Shown here: positions 1 to 8,031 of the stretch, piece by piece
Numbering within the stretch: the first letter of the stretch is position 1
How the letters are laid out: each line of letters opens with the position of its first letter
Source: an uncultured Oscillospiraceae bacterium
GTDB lineage: Bacteria > Bacillota > Clostridia > Oscillospirales > Oscillospiraceae
DNA: 37,205 nt
Assembly (NCBI GenBank): GCA_934546685.1
Contig: CAKTEB010000014.1
Coordinates: forward strand, 1-37,205
Direction: 5' to 3'
The notes under the pieces: generated by a model
Told to the model about the DNA's origin: nothing
The model's database searches: none
The model's input: only the letters and a program-made list of their open reading frames with translations
Program-made: the position numbers and the translations under genes

Positions 1-264
1 GTATTTGCCCTCATCGGCATTGCGCTTCTGCTGCTGAAAAAGGGAACTGGTCGTGCTATTTACACAGTGATCTGGGCGATCATCGGCGTTCTGGCATTCA
101 TGTTCAACTACCTGATGAACATGTCCACCACCGTCGTGCGTCCCCTGATGCTGGCCGTAACCATCATTGTTCTGGTCGTAGCGCTCATCGATGCGGTGTT
201 CTACATCATCGACGGCAAGGCCAGAGCCGCGTACCTGAAGTCCATCAGCGCTGCCTACGCTTAA
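1..264 (+). CDS. Membrane protein, C-terminal part (5' end cut by window)
   Basis: The reading frame enters from the left edge, so the start is missing; 87 residues remain before the TAA at 262-264. They are mostly hydrophobic, with the end of one helix (residues 1-12), a second at about 19-38 and a third at about 49-70. These are separated by a basic turn (KKGTGR) and a short NMSTT segment, and followed by a polar tail ending SISAAYA. I read it as the last helices of a small integral membrane protein. No family is recognised, and nothing downstream is in the same transcription unit because a strong terminator follows at once. Confidence 0.6.
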   Translation, partial: VFALIGIALLLLKKGTGRAIYTVIWAIIGVLAFMFNYLMNMSTTVVRPLMLAVTIIVLVVALIDAVFYIIDGKARAAYLKSISAAYA

Positions 265-283
265 TCCGGCTTCGGAAAAGAAC

Positions 284-316
284 AAAACCCCGTGTCTTGC
301 CTGGCGCGGGGTTTTT
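284..316 (+). terminator. Intrinsic terminator of the leftmost gene
   Basis: AAAACCCCG (284-292) pairs perfectly with CGGGGTTTT (307-315) across a 14-base loop, and the arm runs into a T-tract. It lies 20 bases after the stop of the membrane-protein gene. Confidence 0.85.
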
Positions 317-320
317 CTTT

Positions 321-460
321 CGCTGTTTGCCGGATAAAATCGTAAACTTCATATAACCGCCATAGAAAATGCGAACTTTTGTAACAATTATCGGGTAAGA
401 TAATTTCTGCAAGGAACAATATATCTTTTTCATTTCTCCCTCTTTAATCTTAAATCGAGT
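321..460. other. AT-rich intergenic stretch with a 7-bp palindrome
   Basis: No gene is convincing here. A 73-codon frame on the minus strand (245-466) crosses the terminator and has no recognisable content. The stretch is much richer in A/T than its surroundings and contains AATTATC (386-392), six bases, then GATAATT (399-405), an inverted repeat of operator-like size. I found no well-spaced -35/-10 pair in it on either strand. Confidence 0.4.
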
Positions 461-506
461 CAGCACCCCGCCGGACTGGTCATCTGGCAGGGTGCTGAGT
501 CTTTTT
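461..506 (+). terminator. Orphan intrinsic terminator
   Basis: CAGCACCC (461-468) pairs with GGGTGCTG (490-497). The stem extends inward with GCC (470-472) and GGC (486-488) across one mismatch, and T's follow at 502-506. The preceding gene already has its own terminator at 284-316, so this one either backs it up or ends an unannotated short transcript from the AT-rich stretch. Confidence 0.65.
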
Positions 507-539
507 CCGGGCCCGACGGCTCCGGGGAGGAATTACCCC

Positions 540-568
540 TTGCAAAGTGACCGGAAATATAGTATACT
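540..568 (+). promoter_or_regulatory. Promoter of the SRP RNA
   Basis: TTGCAA (540-545), a 17-base spacer and TATACT (563-568) form a good vegetative promoter. The predicted start is near 575, a few bases before the terminal helix of the SRP RNA. Confidence 0.75.
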
Positions 569-587
569 CTCTTTGCTAAGTTACAGA

Positions 588-890
588 CCTTCGGCCTGTG
601 ACAAGGCCGCACTAGTCGGGGAGTCAGCGGTGCCTTGTAACCTGCAATCCGCTACAGCAGGGATGAATTCCCGCCCGAGGAGCGACCTGTATTGTCTGAC
701 CTATACAAGCGGTGATGAGGAATCGGTCCCGCGCAACGGAATCCCGTGAACCATGTCAGGCGGGGAACCGAGCAGCATTAAGCGGATCTTTTCGTGTGCC
801 GCGGGTTCGCCGCTTCCGAGCTGGTTGTATAGGTAACGGATATGGTCTCGTATTCGACGGCGGGTGTGCGGTCTTGTCACAGGCCGAAGG
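588..890 (+). ncRNA. ffs: Signal recognition particle RNA, large Bacillus type
   Basis: This is the RNA scaffold of the SRP, which with Ffh targets nascent membrane proteins. The Alu-domain core is recognisable at about 611-690: GGGGAG, AGCGGTGCC, TGTAACC and a CCGCTA element in the order known from Bacillus scRNA. The SRP (Ffh-binding) domain is at 751-777: a GGAA tetraloop (764-767) closed by CGG/CCG, above the conserved internal loop formed by TCAGG and AGCAGC. The ends form a 25-bp helix (588-612 with 866-890) with a single G-U pair. The place in front of dnaX-ybaB-recR is the same as in Bacillus subtilis. Exact mature ends cannot be read from sequence; they probably lie inside the terminal helix after processing. 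Confidence 0.92.
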
Positions 891-916
891 ACTTTTACAA
901 GTAGGAGGGGTGACAG

Positions 917-2551
<1,635 letters not shown>

Positions 2552-2601
2552 GTAAACCACACAGCAATGTGATCGAATTGATAGAAAGCGAGGCTATTAC
2601 A

Positions 2602-2958
2602 ATGGCAAAGGGATTTCGCGGCGGCAGCCCCATGGGCGGCGGCAATATGGCAAACATGATGAAGCAGGCGCAGCGGATGCAGCAGCAGATGCTGCAGATG
2701 CAGCAGGAGCTGGAGGAGAAGGAGTACGAGGCCACCGCGGGCGGCGGTGTGGTCAAGGCGGTCATGACGGGCAAGAAGACCCTGAAATCCGTGACCATCG
2801 ACCCGGAGGCTGTGGATCCCGAGGACGTGGAAATGCTCCAGGATCTGGTGGTGGCAGCGGTGAACGGCGCGCTCCAGAAGGTAGAGGAGGACGTCAACAG
2901 CTCCATGGGCAAGCTCACCGGCGGCATGAATCTAGGCGGCCTGGGCGGCCTTCTCTAA
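2602..2958 (+). CDS. ybaB: YbaB/EbfC family nucleoid-associated protein
   Basis: A small DNA-binding protein of 118 residues, usual for the family, which forms dimers shaped like tweezers and is nearly always encoded between dnaX and recR; its exact role is still unsettled. The glycine-rich start (MAKGFRGG) and the long heptad-like helix with the MKQAQRMQQQM pattern at about 18-40 are family hallmarks. The rest is the conserved GGGVVKAVMTGKK strand region and a Gly/Leu-rich tail. I chose the ATG at 2602 because MAKGF is the usual N-terminus and an AAAGCGAGG site precedes it. A GTG at 2569 in the same frame would add 11 residues not expected in the family. recR starts one base after the stop. 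Confidence 0.93.
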   Translation: MAKGFRGGSPMGGGNMANMMKQAQRMQQQMLQMQQELEEKEYEATAGGGVVKAVMTGKKTLKSVTIDPEAVDPEDVEMLQDLVVAAVNGALQKVEEDVNSSMGKLTGGMNLGGLGGLL

Positions 2959-2959
2959 G

Positions 2960-3562
2960 ATGCGCAGCTATCCTGTCAGCTTAGAGCGGCTGGGGGAGCA
3001 GTTTGCAAAGCTCCCTGGCATTGGCACCAAAACGGCCCGGCGGCTGGCGTTCTTTGTGCTCAGCATGGATGAGGAGGACGCCAAAGCCTTTGCGGACGCA
3101 ATCTTGGAGGCCCGGAAGACCATCCACACCTGTCCTCGGTGCCAGAACCTTACGGATCAGGAACTGTGTCCCATCTGCTCCGATGAGACCCGGGACAACA
3201 GCGTGATCTGCGTGGTGGCGGATCCCAAGGACGTGACGGCCATGGAAAAGGCCAGAGAGTACCACGGGGGCTACCATGTGCTCCACGGCGTGATCTCTCC
3301 TCTGGGCAATGTGGGCCCGGAGGACTTAAAGATCAAGGAGCTCCTTCAGCGGGTGGCCGACGAGGACGTGAAGGAGGTCATTATGGCTACCAACCCTGAC
3401 ACAGAGGGCGAGGCCACGGCCATGTACCTAAGCCGGCTGCTCCGGCCCTTTGAGGTGAAGGTGACCCGGCTGGCCTACGGTATCCCTGTGGGCGGACAGC
3501 TGGAGTATGCCGATGAGGTGACGCTGACTCGGGCGCTGGAAGGCCGTATTCCGATGGAATAA
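2960..3562 (+). CDS. recR: Recombination mediator protein RecR
   Basis: RecR works with RecO (and RecF) to load RecA on SSB-coated single-stranded DNA during gap repair. The 200-residue length is standard. Seen: helix-hairpin-helix LPGIGTKTARRLA (18-30), the zinc finger C58, C61, C70, C73, and a Toprim domain (about 81-176) with the acidic NPDTEGEAT motif at 145-153, then the LAYGIPVGGQLEYAD signature (171-185). It lies one base after ybaB and is translationally coupled with it. A strong terminator follows, shared with the convergent copA gene. Confidence 0.97.
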   Translation: MRSYPVSLERLGEQFAKLPGIGTKTARRLAFFVLSMDEEDAKAFADAILEARKTIHTCPRCQNLTDQELCPICSDETRDNSVICVVADPKDVTAMEKAREYHGGYHVLHGVISPLGNVGPEDLKIKELLQRVADEDVKEVIMATNPDTEGEATAMYLSRLLRPFEVKVTRLAYGIPVGGQLEYADEVTLTRALEGRIPME

Positions 3563-3563
3563 G

Positions 3564-3607
3564 AAGAGCACCGAAGACCGGCATGATTCCGGACTTCGGT
3601 GCTCTTT
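3564..3607. terminator. Bidirectional terminator between recR and copA
   Basis: AAGAGCACCGAAG (3564-3576) pairs perfectly with CTTCGGTGCTCTT (3594-3606). The plus strand runs into a T-tract. On the minus strand the U-tract is weaker (CTTCTTATT), but the hairpin also lies just past the copA stop. Confidence 0.88.
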
Positions 3608-3616
3608 TTGATTGTG

Positions 3617-3820
3617 TCAGCTGATCTTCTTGACCTTATATCCCGCTTCGGTAACGGCCTCCTTTAAGGCCTGAGCCTCGGCGGAGCCGGTGACAACGGC
3701 ATTCTTATTCTCCAGGCTCACTTCTACAGTCTCCACTCCGGGGACCTCGGTGAGAGCCTTGGTGACATGGGCCACGCAGTGCTGGCACATCATGCCCTCA
3801 ATGGAAATGGTTTTGGTCAT
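3617..3820 (-). CDS. copZ: Candidate CopZ copper chaperone by internal initiation within copA
   Basis: The last 67 codons of copA form a complete stand-alone heavy-metal-associated domain: MTKTISIEGMMC start, MMCQHC metal site with C12 and C15, and a VKKIS end. This is exactly the length and layout of free CopZ, which carries Cu(I) to CopA. The ATG at 3820 is preceded on the minus strand by a perfect AAGGAGG (plus-strand positions 3829-3835) with 8-base spacing, which has no reason to exist inside a coding region unless used. So the mRNA probably gives both the full ATPase and a free chaperone. Internal translation is inferred; the frame and ribosome site are seen. Confidence 0.6.
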   Translation of the reverse strand: MTKTISIEGMMCQHCVAHVTKALTEVPGVETVEVSLENKNAVVTGSAEAQALKEAVTEAGYKVKKIS

Positions 3821-6154
3821 AATATTTTCCTCCTTGATCTCGCAGCTTCCATCCGGGCAGGCCGGAGCGGGGGCTGCGGTGTGCTTTTTCTTGTGGTCGT
3901 GCTTGGGGCTGCGGATATCGATGAAGTTCAGGCGCAGGGCGTTGGTGACTACGCAGAAGCTGGACAGGCTCATGGCGGCGGCGCCGAACATGGGATTCAG
4001 CTGCCAGCCAAAGAGATGGATCCATGCGCCTGCGGCCAGGGGAATGCCGATGACGTTGTAGATGAAGGCCCAGAACAGGTTCTCATGGATGTTTGTCAGT
4101 ACCCGGCGGCTGAGCCGGATGGCGGCGGAGATATCCGCCAGGTCGCTCTTCATGAGCACTACGTCTGCCGCGTCGATGGCAACGTCGGTGCCTGCGCCGA
4201 TGGCGATGCCCACATCCGCCCGGGTCAGCGCCGGGGCGTCATTGATGCCGTCGCCTACCATGGCCACCTTGCCCCGCTGGGACAGGCTGCGGATGGTCTG
4301 CTCCTTGCCCTGGGGCAGCACGTCGGAGATCACGGTGTCCACACCCAGCTGCGCGCCGATGGCGTTTGCGGTGCGGTTGTTGTCGCCGGTGAGCATGACC
4401 ACTTCCAGGCCCATGTTCTGGAGCTCCTTCACCACCTGGGGGGCGTTTTCCTTGATGATGTCCGCCACGGCGATAACCCCCAGCAGCTGGCCGTCTGCCG
4501 CAAAGAACAAGGGCGTTTTACCCTGGGCGGCCAGGGTGTCGGCTTTTTCTTGCAGATCCGCGGGGATCTCGGCCATGGGGGCGATGAAGGCCCGATTGCC
4601 GCCAGCGATCTTTTTGCCCTCGATGACGGCGGTGAGGCCGTTGCCGGGGGCCACGGTGAAGTCCTGGGAGGGCAGGGGGGCGACGCCCTGCTCCTTGCCG
4701 TAGTCCAGAATGGCCGTGGCCAGGGGATGCTCGCTCTTCTGCTCCAGGGAATAGGCGGCCTGTACCAGCTGCTGCTCGGTGATGCCCTGGGCGGCCAGCA
4801 GGTCCGTGACTCTAGGCTTGCCGTAGGTCAGGGTGCCGGTCTTGTCCATGGCAATGATGTCAGTTTTGCCGGCGGCCTCCAGGGAGGCGGCGGTCTTAAA
4901 GAGAATGCCGTTGCCGGCGCCCTTGCCGTTGCCCACCATAATGGCCACGGGAGTGGCAAGCCCAAGGGCGCAGGGGCAGGAAATGACCAATACGGAGATG
5001 CCCCGGGCCAGAGCGAAGCCTACGGTCTGGCCCGCCAGCAGCCACACCAGGGTGGTGATGACGGCGATGGTGATGACCACAGGCACGAACACGCCGGAGA
5101 CCTTGTCGGCTACCTTGGCGATGGGGGCCTTGGTGGCGGCAGCGTCAGAGACCATCTTGATGATCTGGGACAGGGTGGTATCATTGCCCACCCGGGTGGC
5201 CTGGCAGCGGACATAGCCGGAGCGGTTGATGGTGGCGGCGGAGACCTTGTCTCCCTCTGCCTTGTCCACCGGAATGCTCTCGCCGGTGAGGGCGGATTCA
5301 TCCACAGCGCAGCTGCCCTCCAGGATCACGCCGTCCACGGGGATGCTGTCGCCGGAGCGGACAATGAAGATATCCCCGGCCTGGACCTGCGGGACCGGAA
5401 CGCTCTGCTCCTGACCGTCCACCAGAATCGTGGCGGTCTTTGGGGAGAGGTTCATGAGGTTTTTCAGGGAGTCGGTGGTCTTGCCCTTGCTGTGGGCCTC
5501 CAGCATCTTGCCCACGGTGATGAGGGTCAGGATCATGGCGGCGGACTCGAAGTAGAATTCCTCCATCCACTTCATGACTCCGTCCATGTCCATAGCCGCC
5601 TGAGCGCCGGTCATGGCATACAGGGCGTAGGCGCTGTAGACGTAGGCGGCCGTGGCGCCCAGGGCCACCAGAGTGTCCATATTCGGGGCCTTATGGATAA
5701 GGCTGGTGAAGCCGCTGATAAAGAACCGCTGGTTGATGACCATAATGGCGGTGGTCAGCAGCAGCTCTGTAAGGCCCATGGCAACGTGATTCCCGTCCAG
5801 GAACCCCGGCAGCGGCCAGCCCCACATCATATGCCCCATGGTCAGGTACATCAGAGGCAGCAGCAGGCAGAGGGAGGCGATGAGCCGCTTCCGCAGCTTC
5901 GGGGTCTCGTGATCCTCCAGATCCGCCACGGAGGCGCTGGATTCCTGCGGGTCAGCACCCGCCAGGGACGCTCCGTAGCCCGCCTTTTCCACCGCTGCAA
6001 TGACGGCCTGGGGGCTGGCGGTGCCCTCTACGCTCATGGCGTTGGTGAGCAGGCTGACCGTCACCGAGGAGACTCCTTCCACGGCCTTCACCGCCTTTTC
6101 CACATGGGCGGAGCAGGCGGCACAGGTCATGCCTGTTACATGATATTGCTCCAT
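3617..6154 (-). CDS. copA: Cu(I)-exporting P-type ATPase with C-terminal CopZ-like domain
   Basis: A P1B-type ATPase in the cytoplasmic membrane that pumps Cu(I) out of the cell. Seen in 845 residues: N-terminal heavy-metal domain with MTCAAC (C11, C14); TGES at 290-293 (actuator); the transmembrane CPC triad 393-395; phosphorylated Asp in DKTGTLT (D437); HP motif at 476-477; GDGINDAP at 634-641; and the Cu(I)-type YN (699-700) and MSLSS (728-732) motifs in the last two helices. After the final helix comes a His-rich linker (KHDHKKKH, 751-758), a CPDGSC pair and a second complete heavy-metal domain with MMCQHC (788-793). The ATG at 6154 (MEQYHV) has AAAGGAG upstream, overlapping the csoR stop; an upstream in-frame start would read through csoR. 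The C-terminal domain has its own ribosome site (see copZ). Confidence 0.96.
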   Translation of the reverse strand: MEQYHVTGMTCAACSAHVEKAVKAVEGVSSVTVSLLTNAMSVEGTASPQAVIAAVEKAGYGASLAGADPQESSASVADLEDHETPKLRKRLIASLCLLLPLMYLTMGHMMWGWPLPGFLDGNHVAMGLTELLLTTAIMVINQRFFISGFTSLIHKAPNMDTLVALGATAAYVYSAYALYAMTGAQAAMDMDGVMKWMEEFYFESAAMILTLITVGKMLEAHSKGKTTDSLKNLMNLSPKTATILVDGQEQSVPVPQVQAGDIFIVRSGDSIPVDGVILEGSCAVDESALTGESIPVDKAEGDKVSAATINRSGYVRCQATRVGNDTTLSQIIKMVSDAAATKAPIAKVADKVSGVFVPVVITIAVITTLVWLLAGQTVGFALARGISVLVISCPCALGLATPVAIMVGNGKGAGNGILFKTAASLEAAGKTDIIAMDKTGTLTYGKPRVTDLLAAQGITEQQLVQAAYSLEQKSEHPLATAILDYGKEQGVAPLPSQDFTVAPGNGLTAVIEGKKIAGGNRAFIAPMAEIPADLQEKADTLAAQGKTPLFFAADGQLLGVIAVADIIKENAPQVVKELQNMGLEVVMLTGDNNRTANAIGAQLGVDTVISDVLPQGKEQTIRSLSQRGKVAMVGDGINDAPALTRADVGIAIGAGTDVAIDAADVVLMKSDLADISAAIRLSRRVLTNIHENLFWAFIYNVIGIPLAAGAWIHLFGWQLNPMFGAAAMSLSSFCVVTNALRLNFIDIRSPKHDHKKKHTAAPAPACPDGSCEIKEENIMTKTISIEGMMCQHCVAHVTKALTEVPGVETVEVSLENKNAVVTGSAEAQALKEAVTEAGYKVKKIS

Positions 6155-6167
6155 TTTACATGCTCCT

Positions 6168-6434
6168 TTACTTATCCAGTATCTTGGACAGAATGCCGAT
6201 GACCTCATCGATCTTCTCGCCGCCCTGGCCGTGCTCCGCAGCCTCCAGCACGCAGTGGTTCATATGCTGCTTGAGGATCAAAAGATTTGCGCGCTTGAGC
6301 ATGGCGGAGGCGGCGAAGATCTGATTGGAGATATCGATACAGTAGCGTCCGTCCTCGATCATTTTGATAATACCGTCGATCTGCCCCCGGGCAGTTTTCA
6401 GGGCCTGCATGGCCTGCTGTTTTTCGGGATTCAT
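6168..6434 (-). CDS. csoR: Copper-sensing repressor CsoR
   Basis: A small all-helical DNA-binding repressor that leaves its operator on binding Cu(I). The 88-residue product has the diagnostic C-H-C set: C32, then 24 residues, H57, then three residues, C61. This is the Cu(I) pattern of CsoR rather than the RcnR nickel or FrmR formaldehyde pattern. The ATG at 6434 (MNPEKQQ) is preceded by CAGGAG at suitable spacing; an upstream in-frame start would add 18 unlikely residues. copA starts 13 bases after the stop, so the two genes are one operon. The promoter and operator upstream indicate autoregulation. Confidence 0.93.
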   Translation of the reverse strand: MNPEKQQAMQALKTARGQIDGIIKMIEDGRYCIDISNQIFAASAMLKRANLLILKQHMNHCVLEAAEHGQGGEKIDEVIGILSKILDK

Positions 6435-6484
6435 AGTGTCAGCTCCTGTGATGAAGATTTGACCGCCGGGAGTACCTGAGGCTA

Positions 6485-6506
6485 ACACCCCTCCCCCGGG
6501 GGGTGT
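6485..6506. promoter_or_regulatory. Probable CsoR operator
   Basis: ACACCCC (6485-6491) and GGGGTGT (6500-6506) form an inverted repeat around a C/G-rich centre, the G-tract type of site bound by CsoR proteins. It covers the predicted start point of the csoR promoter, so binding would block transcription of csoR-copA. Confidence 0.75.
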
Positions 6507-6510
6507 CTAC

Positions 6511-6539
6511 AGCATAGCACTGTAAACCCTGCTTGTCAA
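6511..6539 (-). promoter_or_regulatory. Promoter of csoR-copA
   Basis: On the minus strand, TTGACA (6539-6534, consensus) is followed by a 17-base spacer and TATGCT (6516-6511). The start site would fall near 6504, inside the operator palindrome. Confidence 0.78.
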
Positions 6540-6557
6540 GTAGGGTTTTTGGAAGTC

Positions 6558-6586
6558 TTGCGCTTTCTCCCGGAATATGCTATGCT
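6558..6586 (+). promoter_or_regulatory. Possible promoter of the Nudix gene
   Basis: TTGCGC (6558-6563), a 17-base spacer and TATGCT (6581-6586) on the plus strand, diverging from the csoR promoter. The -35 is weak. Confidence 0.45.
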
Positions 6587-6621
6587 CATAATGTAAAATC
6601 CCGCCGGAAGGAGAGAATGTG

Positions 6622-7161
6622 ATGCAGGGGATCAATACCACCCTTTGTTATATCGAGCAGGACGGCTGCTATCTGATGCTCCACCGGATCAAGAAGGAAA
6701 ACGACCTAAATCACGACAAGTGGATCGGCATCGGCGGCAAGTTTGAGGACAAGGAAAGCCCGGAGGACTGCATCCTCCGGGAGACGAAAGAGGAGACCGG
6801 CCTGACCCTTCAGAATTTGGAGTACCGGGGCCTGGTGACCTTTATTTCCAATGAATATGACACCGAGTATATGCACCTGTTTTGGTCGGACTGCTTTACC
6901 GGCACGCTCCAGGACTGCGACGAGGGCGTCCTTGAATGGGTGCCCAAGGGGAAGCTCCGGGAGATCCCCCACTGGGAGGGGGACGAGATCTTCCTCGACC
7001 TGCTGGAGCGCCGGAGGCCCTTCTTCTCCCTGAAGCTCACCTATGAGGGCGATACCCTGACGGAGGCGGTGCTGGATCAGAAGCGGCTACCGGTCCGCGC
7101 CAGCCTGGAGAAGACAGAGCGTGAAGACAGCCAGCGTGCCGCCCAGCATCAGGCCCAGTAA
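6622..7161 (+). CDS. Nudix hydrolase, 8-oxo-dGTP diphosphatase-like
   Basis: Nudix enzymes cleave nucleoside diphosphates linked to another group; the MutT-like ones remove oxidised dNTPs. The 179-residue product shows a full Nudix box at residues 39-61: G39, E45, then R53-E54, E57-E58, G60-L61 (GX5EX7REUXEEXGU). The start (TLCYIEQDGCYLMLHR) and the later WVPKGKLREIPHWEGD stretch resemble the single-domain 8-oxo-dGTP diphosphatases common in Firmicutes. Substrate cannot be fixed from sequence. I chose the ATG at 6622, eight bases after AAGGAG; a GTG at 6619 is an in-frame alternative adding one residue. The last 12 residues are a polar Gln/Arg/Ala tail. The gene appears monocistronic, diverging from csoR and separate from the response regulator downstream. 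Confidence 0.85.
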   Translation: MQGINTTLCYIEQDGCYLMLHRIKKENDLNHDKWIGIGGKFEDKESPEDCILRETKEETGLTLQNLEYRGLVTFISNEYDTEYMHLFWSDCFTGTLQDCDEGVLEWVPKGKLREIPHWEGDEIFLDLLERRRPFFSLKLTYEGDTLTEAVLDQKRLPVRASLEKTEREDSQRAAQHQAQ

Positions 7162-7272
7162 AAATTGCAGCATGTGAAAACTACCTCCTTGAGATGGTCA
7201 ATTTTACCCTATGATACCCGGAAATACCTGCGACTATTCACAGAAATTTCACGCTTCCCAAGAAATTTGTTA

Positions 7273-7278
7273 TATAAT
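7273..7278 (+). promoter_or_regulatory. -10 element upstream of the first two-component system
   Basis: A consensus TATAAT lies 66 bases before the GTG start. No clear -35 sits at 16-18 bases upstream, so the promoter may need an activator. A 7-bp hairpin (CCGCAGC 7297-7303, GCTGCGG 7307-7313) follows in the leader. Confidence 0.5.
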
Positions 7279-7344
7279 GAGAACATGGCGCATATCCCGC
7301 AGCATCGCTGCGGTTTGAGTAAAAAAGAAATGGAGGAACACACT

Positions 7345-8031
7345 GTGGCACATACCATTTTGATCGTAGAGGATGACCCCAATATCGCCGATCTCCTGCA
7401 CCTGTATCTGGAGAAGGACGGCTACACCACCGAGATCGCCCCGGACGGCGGCGCGGCGGTGGATAAATTTCGCCAGCTCCAGCCGGATCTGGTACTGCTG
7501 GACGTGATGCTGCCGGTAATGGACGGCTGGGAGGTGCTGCGCACCATCCGCCAGGAGTCCAAGACTCCGGTCATCATGCTCACCGCCAAGGGCGAGACCT
7601 CGGACAAGGTAAACGGCCTGAAAATGGGGGCCGATGACTATATCACCAAGCCCTTTGAGGCCAAGGAGGTCCTGGCTCGGGTGGAGGCGGTGCTGCGGCG
7701 CACCTCCGGGGCCGCGCCCACCTCTCGGCGGCTGACCTTTGATAAGCTGGTCATCGACATGGATGCCTTTGAGCTGATCGTAGACGGCAAAAAGGTGGAT
7801 ACGCCCCCCAAGGAGATGGAGCTCCTCTACCATTTGGCCTCCAGCCCCAACCGGGTCTATACCCGGAACCAGCTGCTGGACGAGGTCTGGGGCTTCGACT
7901 ACTTTGGCGACAGCCGTACCGTAGATGTCCACATCAAGCGCCTCCGGGAGAAGCTGGAGGGCGTCAGCGACCAGTGGGAGCTGAAGACCGTATGGGGCGT
8001 GGGCTATAAATTTGAGGTGTCCGGGGCATGA
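7345..8031 (+). CDS. OmpR/PhoB-family response regulator (system 1)
   Basis: DNA-binding output protein of a two-component system. The 228-residue product has a receiver domain with the acidic pocket (VEDD near the N-terminus), the phosphorylation Asp in LVLLDVMLPVMDGWE, the Thr in MLTAKGE, and the Lys in DDYITKPF. It is followed by a winged-helix domain ending in the SRTVDVHIKRLREKLE and VWGVGYKF signatures. I chose the GTG at 7345 (MAHTILIVEDD) because GGAGGA lies seven bases upstream and receiver domains begin just before the first strand; longer in-frame options add unrelated residues. Its last four bases overlap the kinase start (ATGA), giving coupled translation. The regulon is unknown. 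Confidence 0.93.
   Translation: MAHTILIVEDDPNIADLLHLYLEKDGYTTEIAPDGGAAVDKFRQLQPDLVLLDVMLPVMDGWEVLRTIRQESKTPVIMLTAKGETSDKVNGLKMGADDYITKPFEAKEVLARVEAVLRRTSGAAPTSRRLTFDKLVIDMDAFELIVDGKKVDTPPKEMELLYHLASSPNRVYTRNQLLDEVWGFDYFGDSRTVDVHIKRLREKLEGVSDQWELKTVWGVGYKFEVSGA

Noticed and set aside
245..466. 73-codon minus-strand frame in the first intergenic stretch
   Set aside because: It runs through both hairpins flanking the region and encodes a random-looking basic peptide.
3767..6202. 811-codon open frame opposite copA
   Set aside because: It mirrors copA, whose motifs are complete. The predicted protein is low-complexity (Gly/His/Gln-rich) with no domain; long antisense frames are expected in GC-rich genes.
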